From Mycobacterium genavense ATCC 51234 (GTDB lineage: Bacteria; Actinomycetota; Actinomycetes; Mycobacteriales; Mycobacteriaceae), in the NCBI RefSeq assembly GCF_000526915.1, contig NZ_JAGZ01000009.1:62001-126000 (forward strand): a stretch of 64,000 nt of DNA, given 5' to 3'. Below are positions 48,721 through 58,406 of the stretch, in pieces. The notes beneath the pieces were generated by a model. That model did no database searches, was not told the DNA's origin, and saw nothing but the letters and a program-made list of their open reading frames with translations. Every line of letters starts with the position of its first letter. The stretch's first letter is position 1. A program made the position numbers and the translations under genes.

Positions 48721-50114
48721 GGCACGCCCTCGTTGCGCTGCACCTGGCCGGTGATCTCGGCGCTGATCTCGGCGACCATGGCCTCCACGTCCTCGGTGGT
48801 GCGGCCCTCGGCGTTGAGCCGCAGCAGCGGCTCGGTGTTGGAGCTGCGCAGGTTGAACCAGCTACCGTCGCCCAGATCGACCGTCACCCCGTCCAGGTGA
48901 TCGATGGAGTGGATCCGGCTGCCGAACGCCTTCAACACCGCGTCCACGCACAGCGCGGCGTCGGCGACCTTGAAGTTGATCTCGCCGGAGGACTCGTAGC
49001 GCTGGTAGTCCGCGGTCAGCTCCGACAGCGGCCGGTCCTGCTCGCCGAGGGCGGCCAGCACGTACAGCGCGGCCAGCATGCCCGAGTCGGCGCCCCAGAA
49101 GTCGCGGAAGTAGTAGTGCGCGGAATGCTCGCCGCCGAAGATCGCGCCGGTTTCGGCCATCAGGCCCTTGATATAGGAGTGTCCGACCCGCGAGCGCAGC
49201 GGTGTGCCGCCGCGCTCGGCGACCAGCTCAGGCACCGCGCGCGACGTGATCAGGTTGTGGATCACGGTGGCACCGATTTCCCGGCCGAGTTCGCGGGCGG
49301 CCACCAGGCTCGTCACCGTCGACGGTGAGACCGGCATCCCGCGCTCGTCGACCACGAAACACCGGTCGGCGTCGCCGTCGAAGGCCAGTCCGATGTCGGC
49401 CCCGGTTTCGCGGACGTAGAACTGCAGATCCAGCAGGTTGGCCGGGTCCAGCGGGTTGGCCTCGTGGTTGGGAAACGACCCGTCGAGCTCGAAGTACAAC
49501 GGCAACAACGTGATCGAGTCGATCGCGCCGAGCACCGCCGGGGCGATGTGACCGGCCATGCCGTTGCCGGCGTCCACCGCCACCCGCAACGGCCGCAGCC
49601 CGGAGGTTTCCACCAGCGACCGCAGAAACTCGCCATAACCGCTCAGCACGTCACGATCGGTGCTGGTCCCGGGCGGCCCGTCGTAGCTCGGCACCCCGGC
49701 GATCAGGTGCTCGGCGATCTCCTTCGCCCCGGTGTCCGCGCCGACCGGCAACGCAGCGGCCCGGCAGAGCTTGATGCCGTTGTAGGCGGCTGGGTTGTGA
49801 CTGGCGGTGAACATCGCGCCGGGGCAATCGAGCGACCCCGAAGCGAAGTACAGCTGGTCGGTCGACGCCAGCCCGATCCGCACCACGTCCAGGCCCTGGC
49901 TCGTCACGCCGGTCGCGAAGGCGGCGGCCAGCGCCGGCGAACTGTCGCGCATGTCGTGCCCGATCACCACGCGCTGAGCGCCCTCGCCACGCATCAATGC
50001 GGCGAACGCGGCACCGATTTCGGCAACCAGCGACTCGTCGATCTCTTCGCCTACCAGTCCGCGGATGTCATAAGCCTTGATGACGCGGTGGACGGTCGCG
50101 GCGGGCCGAGACAT
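48717..50114 (-). CDS. manB: Phosphomannomutase ManB
   Basis: 465-residue phosphohexomutase turning mannose-6-P into mannose-1-P for GDP-mannose. The catalytic phosphoserine loop is FTASHNPAAYNGIK, the Mg loop GLAFDGDADRCFVVD, the sugar-binding loop GGEHSAHYYF and the phosphate-binding loop LRSSNTEPLLRLN. The start was chosen at MSRPAATVHRVIKAYDIRG because AAGGAGG lies just upstream; this gives the same length as Rv3257c. Intact. Confidence 0.95.
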   Translation of the reverse strand: MSRPAATVHRVIKAYDIRGLVGEEIDESLVAEIGAAFAALMRGEGAQRVVIGHDMRDSSPALAAAFATGVTSQGLDVVRIGLASTDQLYFASGSLDCPGAMFTASHNPAAYNGIKLCRAAALPVGADTGAKEIAEHLIAGVPSYDGPPGTSTDRDVLSGYGEFLRSLVETSGLRPLRVAVDAGNGMAGHIAPAVLGAIDSITLLPLYFELDGSFPNHEANPLDPANLLDLQFYVRETGADIGLAFDGDADRCFVVDERGMPVSPSTVTSLVAARELGREIGATVIHNLITSRAVPELVAERGGTPLRSRVGHSYIKGLMAETGAIFGGEHSAHYYFRDFWGADSGMLAALYVLAALGEQDRPLSELTADYQRYESSGEINFKVADAALCVDAVLKAFGSRIHSIDHLDGVTVDLGDGSWFNLRSSNTEPLLRLNAEGRTTEDVEAMVAEISAEITGQVQRNEGVP

Positions 50115-50181
50115 GCGGGGCCTCCTTGACGCCATGGAATGATCTGCCTCTTGGCGCCAGCCTATCGGCCCGGGCGTCCTC

Positions 50182-50631
50182 CTAGTCGGACGGATCGGGC
50201 AACACGCGCAGGTGACCGCGGCGGCGACCGGACCGCTTTTCCGGCGGCGCGAGCACCTGGCTGCTGGGGGCGGTGGCCTGGGCGCCGGTCGGGTGGAGAC
50301 TCGCGTCCGAGAAGCCATTCAGCGGCATGCCGGTGGCGTGGGGCAGCGCCGCCTGCGCACCCCTTTCGCGCACGGCGTCGGCGAGCGCGACCAGGTCGTC
50401 TTCATCGGGATTGGTGGGCTCCAACGCCAGGGGCCCGGCGTGGCGCACCAGCTCCCAGCCGCGCGGCGCGGTGATGCGGCCGGCATGTCCGACGCACAGA
50501 TCCCACGAATGGGGCTCGCGCGCGGTCGCGAGTGGGCCTACAACTGCCGTCGAGTCCGAGTAGACGAACGTCAAGGTCGCCACGGCGTAATGCGGGCACC
50601 CGGGCCGGCAGCAGCGACGGGGAACGTTCAC
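50182..50631 (-). CDS. DUF3499 conserved protein (Rv3258c-like)
   Basis: 149-residue actinobacterial protein of unknown function. It starts at GTG (VNVPRRCCRPGCPHYAVATL), with an N-terminal cysteine pair CC..C and a later C in SWDLCVGHAGRITAPRGWE; the Cys/His set could bind zinc. The C-terminal third is low complexity and ends GHLRVLPDPSD. The conserved position between pmm and Rv3259 supports the call. Intact. Confidence 0.85.
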   Translation of the reverse strand: MNVPRRCCRPGCPHYAVATLTFVYSDSTAVVGPLATAREPHSWDLCVGHAGRITAPRGWELVRHAGPLALEPTNPDEDDLVALADAVRERGAQAALPHATGMPLNGFSDASLHPTGAQATAPSSQVLAPPEKRSGRRRGHLRVLPDPSD

Positions 50632-50804
50632 GTCGGAAAGGCTATCGTGCGAAAACGCCGCCGAAGCGCCGGACACGCGCAACCGTTCGGCCCACGATGT
50701 CCAACCGTTACCATTGGCGAGTGGGTGATTCGCGCGGTTTCCCGCGGAACGGGCGGCCGTCGGGTCGGTCGGCTTCGTACCGGGCAACTCGGCGCGGGCG
50801 GGAC

Positions 50805-51227
50805 ATGCGCGGTCCTTTGCTACCGCCGACGGTGCCGGGCTGGCGCAGCCGGGCCGAGCGATTCGACATGGCGGTGCTGGAGGCCTACGAACCCATCGAG
50901 CGGCGCTGGCAATCACGAGTGTCCGAACTCGACGTGGCCGTCGACGAAATCCCGCGCATCGCCGCCAAGGATCCCGACAGTGTGCAGTGGCCACCCGAGG
51001 TCGTCGCCGATGGTCCGATCGCGCTGGCCCGCCTGATCCCCGCGGGGGTGGACGTCCGGGGAAACTCGACGCGGGCGCGAATTGTCTTGTTCCGCAAACC
51101 CATCGAACGACGCGCCAAAGACACCGTCGAACTAGGCGAGCTATTGCACGAGATCCTGGTGGCTCAGGTGGCCATCTACCTCGACGTCGAACCGACGGTC
51201 ATCGACCCGACGATCGACGACGAATAA
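50805..51227 (+). CDS. Metallopeptidase-like protein (Rv3259-like)
   Basis: 140-residue protein, MRGPLLPPTVPGWRSRAERF at the start, of a family annotated as possible zincins. The expected HExxH is degenerate: the segment reads ELLHEILVAQVAIYLDV, so zinc binding is doubtful. Divergent from the DUF3499 gene and convergent with whiB2, as in M. tuberculosis. The ATG at 50805 matches relatives. Role unknown. Intact. Confidence 0.82.
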   Translation: MRGPLLPPTVPGWRSRAERFDMAVLEAYEPIERRWQSRVSELDVAVDEIPRIAAKDPDSVQWPPEVVADGPIALARLIPAGVDVRGNSTRARIVLFRKPIERRAKDTVELGELLHEILVAQVAIYLDVEPTVIDPTIDDE

Positions 51228-51236
51228 CTCGTCGCC

Positions 51237-51602
51237 TCAGATGATGCCGCGCTTGAGGCGGCGGCGCTCACGCTCGGACAAGCCGCCCCAGATGCCGAAG
51301 CGCTCGTCGTGTGCCAGGGCGTACTCCAGGCACTCGTGACGCACCTCGCAGCCCAGGCAGATCTTCTTGGCCTCGCGGGTCGACCCGCCCTTCTCGGGGA
51401 AGAAGGCCTCGGGGTCGGTCTGCGCGCACAGCGCGCGGTCCTGCCATTGGTCGGGCGTGAGTTCGGGTTCCGGCAGCGGCTCGGGCTCGAATCCGATTGG
51501 CGCATCGGGGACCACGGTCAGGTGGGGCCTGACCATCGGCGCGGAGCTGATCGTGGCGCGCTCAGTGCTCGGCATGACGCCCCGTAGGTGCTCGTAAGAC
51601 AT
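51237..51602 (-). CDS. whiB2: WhiB2 iron-sulfur transcription factor
   Basis: 121-residue WhiB protein needed for septation in mycobacteria (WhmD orthologue). The four cluster-binding cysteines are in RALCAQTDPEAFF, KKICLGCEVRHEC; the G-rich turn GIWGG and the basic tail ERERRRLKRGII follow. A GAGGAGG site 10 bases before the ATG at 51602 supports that start; shorter versions starting inside the Pro-rich N-terminus are annotated in relatives. Intact. Confidence 0.95.
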   Translation of the reverse strand: MSYEHLRGVMPSTERATISSAPMVRPHLTVVPDAPIGFEPEPLPEPELTPDQWQDRALCAQTDPEAFFPEKGGSTREAKKICLGCEVRHECLEYALAHDERFGIWGGLSERERRRLKRGII

Positions 51603-51742
51603 GCGTCGTACGCCTCCTCAGCTGGTTTTGAGAGAGTGGTTGTGTCCCGCTGTTCTGCTGTGACAGACAATTCGAACAAGTGATCGAATCTCGGTCTGCG
51701 ACACCGGAACCGGCCGGCCAACCGGGAAATGACACTGATGTG

Positions 51743-51771
51743 ATTAGACACGGGTTAATCTGCCCGGTCAA
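51743..51771 (-). promoter_or_regulatory. Predicted promoter of whiB2
   Basis: On the minus strand TTGACC (51771-51766) is followed after 17 bases by TCTAAT (51748-51743), a good vegetative -35/-10 pair. The transcript would start near 51736, giving a leader of about 130 bases before the whiB2 ATG. Nothing else coding is seen between whiB2 and fbiA. Confidence 0.6.
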
Positions 51772-51889
51772 GCGTTTCGGCGTATTTCCATACCATCTCG
51801 TGATCATTTTCCGGCGTTTCTGTTATTTCGGCCCTTCGGCGTGTCCGTCACAACCGCCCCAAATCTGCTGGCCGGTACTGTCGTCCGGT

Positions 51890-52891
51890 GTGAAGGTCAC
51901 CGTTCTGGTCGGCGGCGTCGGGGGTGCCCGGTTCCTGCTGGGTGTTCAACAGTTACTCGGGCTGGGTCAGTTCGCGGTCGAGGGACAAACTTCCGAGCAC
52001 GAGCTGAGCGCCGTCGTCAACATCGGCGACGACGCCTGGATCCACGGGGTTCGGGTTTGTCCGGATTTGGACACCTGCATGTACACCTTAGGTGGAGGTG
52101 TAGACCCGGCGCGCGGGTGGGGCCATCGCGACGAAACCTGGCATGCCAAAGAGGAATTGGCGCGCTACGGCGTGCAGCCGGATTGGTTCGGACTCGGCGA
52201 TCGCGATCTGGGCACCCACCTGGTGCGCACCCAGATGCTCAACACCGGCTACCCGCTCACGGCGATCACCTCGGCGCTGTGCGACCGCTGGCAACCGGGT
52301 GCACACCTGTTGCCCGCCAGTGACGATCGGTGCGAAACCCATGTGGTGATCACCGATCCCGCCGACGACAGCCGGCGCGCGATCCACTTCCAGGAATGGT
52401 GGGTGCGCTACCGGGCCGACGTGCCGACCCACAGCTTCGCGTTCGTCGGCGCCGAAACTGCCAGCGCCACAACCGAAGCGGTCGATGCCATCGGCAACGC
52501 CGACATCATCTTGCTGGCGCCGTCCAATCCGGTGGTGAGCGTCGGCGCGATCCTGGCCGTCCCCGGCATTCGCGCCGCCCTGCGCGCGGCTGCCGCGCCG
52601 ATCGTCGGCTACTCCCCGATCATCGGCGGAAAGCCGTTGCGCGGCATGGCCGATGCCTGCCTGAAGGTGATTGGGGTCGAGTCCACCGCGGAGGCCGTCG
52701 GCAGATATTACGGAGCGCGCGCTGCCACCGGAATATTGGATCGCTGGCTGGTGCACGAGGGTGATTTGGAAAACTTCGAAGCGGAAATCGACGGCGTCGC
52801 GGTGCGGGCGGTGCCGCTGTTGATGAGCGATCCGAAAGCGACGGCCGAAATGGTGCGGGCCGGACTGGAAATCGCGGGCGTAGCGCCGTGA
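51890..52891 (+). CDS. fbiA: FbiA, F420 precursor-forming transferase (CofD)
   Basis: 333-residue transferase joining the riboflavin-like Fo to the phosphoenolpyruvate- or lactate-derived guanylyl donor in coenzyme F420 synthesis. The GTG start gives VKVTVLVGGVGGARFLLGV; further motifs are VNIGDDAWIHG, DLDTCMYTLGG, LAPSNPVVSVGAI and GYSPIIGGKPLRGMA. Overlaps fbiB by 4 bases, so the two are translated together. Intact, consistent with the retained F420-type enzymes in this window. Confidence 0.95.
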   Translation: MKVTVLVGGVGGARFLLGVQQLLGLGQFAVEGQTSEHELSAVVNIGDDAWIHGVRVCPDLDTCMYTLGGGVDPARGWGHRDETWHAKEELARYGVQPDWFGLGDRDLGTHLVRTQMLNTGYPLTAITSALCDRWQPGAHLLPASDDRCETHVVITDPADDSRRAIHFQEWWVRYRADVPTHSFAFVGAETASATTEAVDAIGNADIILLAPSNPVVSVGAILAVPGIRAALRAAAAPIVGYSPIIGGKPLRGMADACLKVIGVESTAEAVGRYYGARAATGILDRWLVHEGDLENFEAEIDGVAVRAVPLLMSDPKATAEMVRAGLEIAGVAP

Positions 52892-54240
52892 CAGATTCTC
52901 CGAAGGAGCACGGCACCGCGGCGACGATCGAGATCCTGCCCGTGGCCGGGCTTCCCGAATTCCGCCCCGGCGACGATCTCGGCGCGGCCATCGCCGCCGC
53001 CGCGCCGTGGCTGCGTGACCGCGACGTCGTGGTGGTCACCAGCAAGGTGGTGTCCAAATGCGAGGGCCGACTGGTGCCGGCGCCCGCGGACCCCGAGGAG
53101 CGTGACGAGCTGCGGCGCAAGCTGGTCGACGCCGAGGCGGTGCGCGTGCTGGCGCGCAAGGGCCGCACGCTGATCACCGAGAACCGGCTCGGCCTGGTGC
53201 AGGCCGCGGCCGGCGTCGACGGATCCAACGTCGACCGAAGCGAACTCGCGCTGCTACCGCTCGACCCCGACGGCAGTGCCGCGGCCCTGCGTGCCGCACT
53301 GCGCGACAAGCTCGGCGTCGACGTCGCGGTGGTGATCACCGACACGATGGGCCGGGCCTGGCGCAACGGCCAGATCGACGCCGCGATCGGCGCGGCGGGT
53401 CTGGCTGTGCTGCACGGCTATTCGGACGCCCTGGACGAGCACGGCAACGAGTTGGTGGTCACCGAGATCGCCGTGGCCGACGAAGTGGCCGCCGCGGCCG
53501 ATCTGGTCAAGGGCAAGCTGACCGCGCTGCCGGTGGCCGTCGTGCGTGGCCTGCGCGTGGTCGACGACGGCAGCACCGCCCGGAACCTGCTGCGGCCCGG
53601 CCCCGAAGACCTGTTCTGGCTCGGCACCGCCGAAGCCGTCGAGCTGGGACGCCGGCAGGCCCAGCTGCTGCGCCGGTCGGTGCGCCGGTTTAGCGACGAC
53701 CCGGTGCGGCCCGAGCTGATCGAGGCGGCCGTCGCCGAGGCCCTGACCGCGCCGGCCCCGCACCACACCCGCCCGGTGCGGTTCGTGTGGCTGCGCAGCG
53801 CGGCCACGCGGACCCGGCTGCTCGATCGGATGAAGAACAAGTGGCGTGCCGACCTGGCCGGCGACGGCAAGCCGGCCGACACGATCGATCGGCGGGTGGC
53901 GCGCGGCCAGATCCTCTACGACGCACCCGAGGTCGTCATCCCGATGCTGGTGCCCGACGGCGCACACACCTATTCCGACGTCCAGCGCACCGCCGCGGAG
54001 CACACCATGTTCACCGTCGCGGTTGGCGCGGCCGTGCAGGCGTTGTTGGTCGCGCTGGCCGTGCGCGGAGTGGGCAGCTGCTGGATCGGCTCGACGATCT
54101 TCGCCGCCGATCTGGTCCGCGCCGAGCTCGAACTGCCCGACGACTGGGAGCCGTTGGGCGGCATCGCGATCGGTTATGCCGCCGAACCGGCGGGGCCGCG
54201 CGACCCCGTGAATCCCGGAGATCTGCTGATCGACAAGTGA
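52888..54240 (+). CDS. fbiB: FbiB, F420 gamma-glutamyl ligase with nitroreductase-like domain
   Basis: 450-residue bifunctional enzyme. The N-terminal CofE-type ligase (about 15-250: DRDVVVVTSKVVSKCEGRLV, VVITDTMGRAWRNGQ) adds the poly-glutamate tail. The C-terminal nitroreductase-fold FMN domain (about 260-450: LRRSVRRFSDDPVRPELIEA, GGIAIGYAAEP) reduces dehydro-F420-0. GTG start within the fbiA stop. Corresponds to Rv3262. Intact. Confidence 0.95.
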   Translation: MTDSPKEHGTAATIEILPVAGLPEFRPGDDLGAAIAAAAPWLRDRDVVVVTSKVVSKCEGRLVPAPADPEERDELRRKLVDAEAVRVLARKGRTLITENRLGLVQAAAGVDGSNVDRSELALLPLDPDGSAAALRAALRDKLGVDVAVVITDTMGRAWRNGQIDAAIGAAGLAVLHGYSDALDEHGNELVVTEIAVADEVAAAADLVKGKLTALPVAVVRGLRVVDDGSTARNLLRPGPEDLFWLGTAEAVELGRRQAQLLRRSVRRFSDDPVRPELIEAAVAEALTAPAPHHTRPVRFVWLRSAATRTRLLDRMKNKWRADLAGDGKPADTIDRRVARGQILYDAPEVVIPMLVPDGAHTYSDVQRTAAEHTMFTVAVGAAVQALLVALAVRGVGSCWIGSTIFAADLVRAELELPDDWEPLGGIAIGYAAEPAGPRDPVNPGDLLIDK

Positions 54241-54250
54241 TACTGACCCG

Positions 54251-55780
54251 GTGACGACGTTCGCCGGCAAGGCGGCCGCATCCGCCGAGAAGGTTCGCGG
54301 CGGCTACTACACACCGGCCGCGATGGCGCGATTCCTGGCCCGCTGGGTGCGCGCGGCCGGCCCTCATCGTCGAACCGTCGTGCGGCGACGGCCGGATCCT
54401 GCGCGAGCTGGCCGCGCTGAGCGATCAGGTGCGGGGTATCGAACTCGTGCCCCAAGAGGCGCTGAAGGCACGACGATTCGCCGCGGTGGAGACCGCGAAC
54501 CTGTTCACCTGGATGACCGAGTGTGGGGCCACCGGCTGGGACGGGGTGGCCGGCAACCCGCCGTACATCCGGTTCGGCAACTGGGCCCGCGAGCAGCGCG
54601 AGCCGGCGCTGGAGCTGATGCGACGCGAGGGCCTGCGCCCCAGCCGGCTGACCAACGCGTGGGTCCCGTTCGTCGTCGCCAGCACGGTAATGGTGCGCGA
54701 CGGCGGGCGGGTGGGTTTGGTATTGCCCGCCGAATTGCTGCAAGTCAGTTATGCCGCCCAATTGCGCGAATTTCTGCTCACCCGGTACCGAGAAATCACT
54801 CTGGTCACCTTCCGGCGATTGGTCTTCGACGGCATCCTGCAGGAAGTCGTGTTGTTCTGCGGGGTCGTTGGTGCGGGTCCCGCGCGCATTCGCACGGTCA
54901 ATCTCTCCGACGCCGACGCGCTTCAGCGCGCGGACCTCGACGTCGCATCGGCGCCCGCGCTGCTGCACGAGAAGGAGAAGTGGACCAAGTACTTCCTGGA
55001 CCCCGCCGCGATCGCACTGCTGCGCAGGCTGAAACAGTCCGACACGCTGACACGGGTCGGGGCGATCGCCGACGTGGATGTCGGCATCGTGACGGGCCGC
55101 AACAGCTTCTTCACCTTCACCGATGCCCAGGCCGGCGAGCTGGGCCTGCGGGCGCACTGCGTGCCGCTCGTCTCGCGCAGCAGCCAGCTGTGCGGCCTGG
55201 TGTACGACGCCGATTGCCGGACAAGCGATATCGCGGCCGGGCACCGGACCTGGCTGCTCGACGCCCCGGACCGGCCGGTCGACGCCGCCCTGGCCGACCA
55301 CCTCCACGCCGGCGAGGCGGCCGGTGTCCACCTGGGCTTCAAGTGCTCGATCCGTAAGCCGTGGTGGCGCACCCCGTCGCTGTGGGTGCCCGATCTGTTC
55401 CTGCTGCGCCAGATTCATCTGGCCCCGCGGCTCACCGTCAACGCCGCGGGGCGACGAGCACCGACACCGTGCACCGGATGCGAACCGGCCCCGGCGTCGA
55501 CCCGGCGGCGTTTGCTGCCGTGTTCCACAACAGCGCGACGTTCGCGTTCGCCGAGATCATGGGCCGCAGTTACGGTGGAGGCATCTTGGAACTCGAGCCG
55601 ACCGAAGCCGAGCAACTGCCCATTCCCGCCCCGGCGCTGGCCGGCGAACTCGCCGCGGATGTCGATCTGCTGTTGAAGGTCAACGAGATCGAGAAGGCGC
55701 TGGACACCGTCGACCGGTACGTGCTGATCGACGGGCTCGGCTGGTCGCCGGGGGTCGTCGCGCAGTGCCGAGCGGCGTAG
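54251..55780 (+). pseudogene. mamA: N6-adenine DNA methyltransferase MamA (Rv3263-like), two frameshifts
   Basis: The reading begins VTTFAGKAAASAEKVRGGYYTPA, then breaks at about 54361-54364 (2 bases lost). The expected SAM motif IVEPSCGDGRILRELA appears in another frame. The middle is normal, with the catalytic NPPY in VAGNPPYIRFGNW and a target-recognition region. A second break at about 55448-55452 (one G lost in a G run) separates LAPRLTVNAAG from ATSTDTVHRMRTGPGVD, and the end AEQLPIPAPALAGELAADVD is again in a different frame. The first break removes everything past about 38 residues. MamA methylates CTCCAG/CTGGAG in M. tuberculosis, so that mark should be missing here. Confidence 0.9.
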
Positions 55781-55818
55781 CACACCCTGCGCGACCGCCG
55801 GACCCGGCGCGGCGCCCG

Positions 55819-56355
55819 ATGAGCATCCGCGACTCGGCCATCTCGCTGCTCACCGACTGGCAGGCACCCGACCCGGCGCAGGAGTCGCTGCGGCACGCCG
55901 TGCTGGCGTTCGTGCACGGCCGCGACGATGCCTGCCGGCGCGAGTGCGCACCCGGCCACGTCACGGCCTCGACGATCGTGCTGGATGACACTGCCACCCA
56001 GGTGCTGCTGACCCTGCATGCCCGGCTGGGAAAGTGGATGCAGCTAGGTGGTCACTGCGACGAGGAGGACCCCGACATCGTGGCCGCGGCGCTGCGCGAA
56101 GCCGTCGAGGAGTCCGGCGTGCCCGATCTGCGCATCAGGCCGGAGCTGGCCGCGGTTCACGTCCACCCCGTGACCTGCTCGCTGGGTGTCCCGACCCGAC
56201 ACCTGGATCTGCAATTCGTCGCCCACGCCCCGGCGGGTGCGCAGATCGCGATCAGCGAGGAATCCGAGGACCTGCGGTGGTGGCCGGCCGACGCGCTGCC
56301 GCCCGGCGCGGATCACGCCCTCGCGCATCTGGTTTCACGCGCGTTGGCGCTGTAG
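55819..56355 (+). CDS. NUDIX hydrolase
   Basis: 178-residue NUDIX-fold protein. The Nudix helix region reads GGHCDEEDPDIVAAALREAV, then EESGV, with the RE and EE residues conserved; the spacing and acidic residues fit a subfamily in which the first Glu is replaced. An N-terminal extension with HGRDDACRRECAPGH precedes it. Such proteins cleave nucleoside diphosphate derivatives; substrate unknown. Downstream of mamA on the same strand and convergent with manC. Intact. Confidence 0.85.
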   Translation: MSIRDSAISLLTDWQAPDPAQESLRHAVLAFVHGRDDACRRECAPGHVTASTIVLDDTATQVLLTLHARLGKWMQLGGHCDEEDPDIVAAALREAVEESGVPDLRIRPELAAVHVHPVTCSLGVPTRHLDLQFVAHAPAGAQIAISEESEDLRWWPADALPPGADHALAHLVSRALAL

Positions 56356-56428
56356 CGCCGAGATCCCGGCCAGCTGCGCGTTGGACGCCGAGCGCTCGGC
56401 CAGCCGCGCGTTCGGCGGGCAGACGACG

Positions 56429-57508
56429 CTAAACGTCGCTGGAGTAGCGGATTCCGCCGTCGGGAATGGACACACCGGGCCACACCCGGGCGCCGCGCAA
56501 CAGCTCGCAGCGCGCGCCGATATCGGCGCCGTCTCCGATCACCCCGTCGCGGATCAGCGCCCGCGGACCGATGCGGGCCCCGAAGCCGACGATCGAACGC
56601 TCGATGACGCTGCCGGCCTCGATCTTGACGCCGTCGAAAATCACCGCGCCGTCCAGCCGCACGCCGGGCCCGATCTCCGCGCCGCGCCCGACGACCGTGC
56701 CACCGATCAGCACCGCACCGGGCGACACCGCCGCGCCGTCGTGCACCAGCTTCTCGCCGTGATGACCCCGCAGCGCCGGCGACGTCACGATGCCGCGCAC
56801 CAGGTCCGAGGAGCCGCGGACGAAGTCTTCCGGGGTCCCCATGTCGCGCCAATAGGTGGCATCCACGTAGCCGCAGACCTTGACTCCCGCGTCCGCCAGC
56901 AGCGACGGGAACACCTCGCGTTCGACGGACACCGGCCGGCCGCGGGGGATCCGGTCGATGATGCTGCGCTCGAAAACATAGGTGCCGGCGTTGATCTGGT
57001 CGGTCGGCGGATCCTCGGTCTTCTCCAAGAAGGCCAGCACCCGATCGTCCTCGTCGGTGGGCACGCAGCCGAAGGCACGCGGATCGCCCACCCGCACCAG
57101 GTGCAGCGTCACGTCGGCCGCATTCGCCCGGTGCGACTCCAGCAGCTGGGAAAGATCGGCGCCGGAGAGCACGTCGCCGTTGAACACCAGCGCGGTGTCA
57201 TGGCGCAGCTTGTCGGCGATGTTGGCGATGCCGCCCCCGGTTCCCAGCGGATCGGATTCGGTGACGTAGTCGATCTCGACACCGAGCGCCGAGCCGTCAC
57301 CGAACTCCGCCTCGAACACCCCGGCCTTGTAGGAGGTGCTCAGGATGACGCGCCGGACGCCCGCCGCAGCGATGCGCGACAACATGTGGGTGAGAAACGG
57401 CACTCCGGCCGTCGGCAGCATCGGCTTGGGCGCCGACAGCGTCAGCGGCCGCAGGCGAGTGCCCTTGCCGCCCACCAGAATCACCGCATCCACTGGGGTC
57501 GTCGTCAA
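56429..57508 (-). CDS. manC: Mannose-1-phosphate guanylyltransferase (GDP-mannose pyrophosphorylase)
   Basis: 359-residue nucleotidyltransferase forming GDP-mannose. The signature is VDAVILVGGKGTRLRPLTLS, with KPMLP, VFNGDVLSGADLSQLL (metal Asp) and, in the C-terminal third, a left-handed beta-helix of hexapeptide repeats (GAVLIGGTVVGRGAEIGPGV). Corresponds to Rv3264c (named manB or rmlA2 in older notation). Lies downstream of wbbL and rmlD on the same strand with nearly no gaps, giving an rmlD-wbbL-manC operon. Intact. Confidence 0.93.
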   Translation of the reverse strand: MTTTPVDAVILVGGKGTRLRPLTLSAPKPMLPTAGVPFLTHMLSRIAAAGVRRVILSTSYKAGVFEAEFGDGSALGVEIDYVTESDPLGTGGGIANIADKLRHDTALVFNGDVLSGADLSQLLESHRANAADVTLHLVRVGDPRAFGCVPTDEDDRVLAFLEKTEDPPTDQINAGTYVFERSIIDRIPRGRPVSVEREVFPSLLADAGVKVCGYVDATYWRDMGTPEDFVRGSSDLVRGIVTSPALRGHHGEKLVHDGAAVSPGAVLIGGTVVGRGAEIGPGVRLDGAVIFDGVKIEAGSVIERSIVGFGARIGPRALIRDGVIGDGADIGARCELLRGARVWPGVSIPDGGIRYSSDV

Positions 57509-57509
57509 C

Positions 57510-58406
57510 TCAGTGCCGCCCTTCTGCCCGCTTCGCCGAACGCTGGCGGCGCGAGCTGCGCACCATCAGGGCCGAACGCAGCGCCAACGAGACCCGCAAC
57601 GTCCAGCGCAGCGGAGCCAGCCACCAACCGGTATGCCGGTCGGCCAGAAAGATATAGGTACTGCGATGGTGCGCCGCGAGGTGATTGGCCGGATCGTCGC
57701 CGGTGGAGTGGCCCTTGTGGTGCAGCACCTCGGCCGACGGCACGTAGACGTTGAGCCAGCCGGCCTTGCCGAGCCGGTCGCCGAGGTCGACGTCCTCCAT
57801 GTACATGAAGTAGCGCTCGTCGAACCCGCCGATCTGCCCGAAGGCCGAACGACGCAGCAACAGACACGATCCCGACAGCCAGCCCACCGGCCGTTCGCTG
57901 GGCTCGAGCCGCTCCTGGCGGTAGGCCGCCGTCCAGGGATTGCGCTTCCAGAACGGCCCGATCATCGCGTGCATGCCGCCGCGGATCAGGCTGGGCAGCA
58001 GCCGCGCCGACGGATACACCGAGCCGTCGGGGTCGTGGATCAGCGGGCCCAGCGCGCCGGCCTGCGGCCAGCGGGCGGCCGCCTCGAGCAGCGCGTCGAT
58101 GCTGTTGGGACCCCACTGCACGTCCGGGTTGGCCACCAGCACCCAGTCGTCGATCTCCCCGCGCTCACCCAGGTGCTCGATCGCGCGATTGACCGCGGTG
58201 CCGTAGCCGAGGTTGCCTCCGGTGCTGAACAATCGCACATTCGGGTAGCGCTCCACGGCCGCCTCCGGGGCGCCGTCGGTGGACCCGTTGTCGGCCATCA
58301 GGACGCTGACCGGGCAGTCGGTCGCCAGCGACAGCGAAGCCAGAAAACGTTCGAGGTGGTGGCCCGGCGAATAGGTCACCGTCACGACCGGCAGGACGTC
58401 AGTCAC
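57510..58406 (-). CDS. wbbL: Rhamnosyltransferase WbbL (arabinogalactan linker)
   Basis: 298-residue GT2 glycosyltransferase that adds rhamnose from dTDP-rhamnose to GlcNAc-PP-decaprenol, building the linker between peptidoglycan and galactan; essential in mycobacteria. GT-A features are VVTVTYSPGHHLERFLASL, MADNGSTDG, DDWVLVANPDVQWG (metal site) and FDERYFMYMEDVDLGDRLG. Overlaps rmlD by 8 bases and ends 1 base before manC. Corresponds to Rv3265c. Intact. Confidence 0.95.
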   Translation of the reverse strand: MTDVLPVVTVTYSPGHHLERFLASLSLATDCPVSVLMADNGSTDGAPEAAVERYPNVRLFSTGGNLGYGTAVNRAIEHLGERGEIDDWVLVANPDVQWGPNSIDALLEAAARWPQAGALGPLIHDPDGSVYPSARLLPSLIRGGMHAMIGPFWKRNPWTAAYRQERLEPSERPVGWLSGSCLLLRRSAFGQIGGFDERYFMYMEDVDLGDRLGKAGWLNVYVPSAEVLHHKGHSTGDDPANHLAAHHRSTYIFLADRHTGWWLAPLRWTLRVSLALRSALMVRSSRRQRSAKRAEGRH

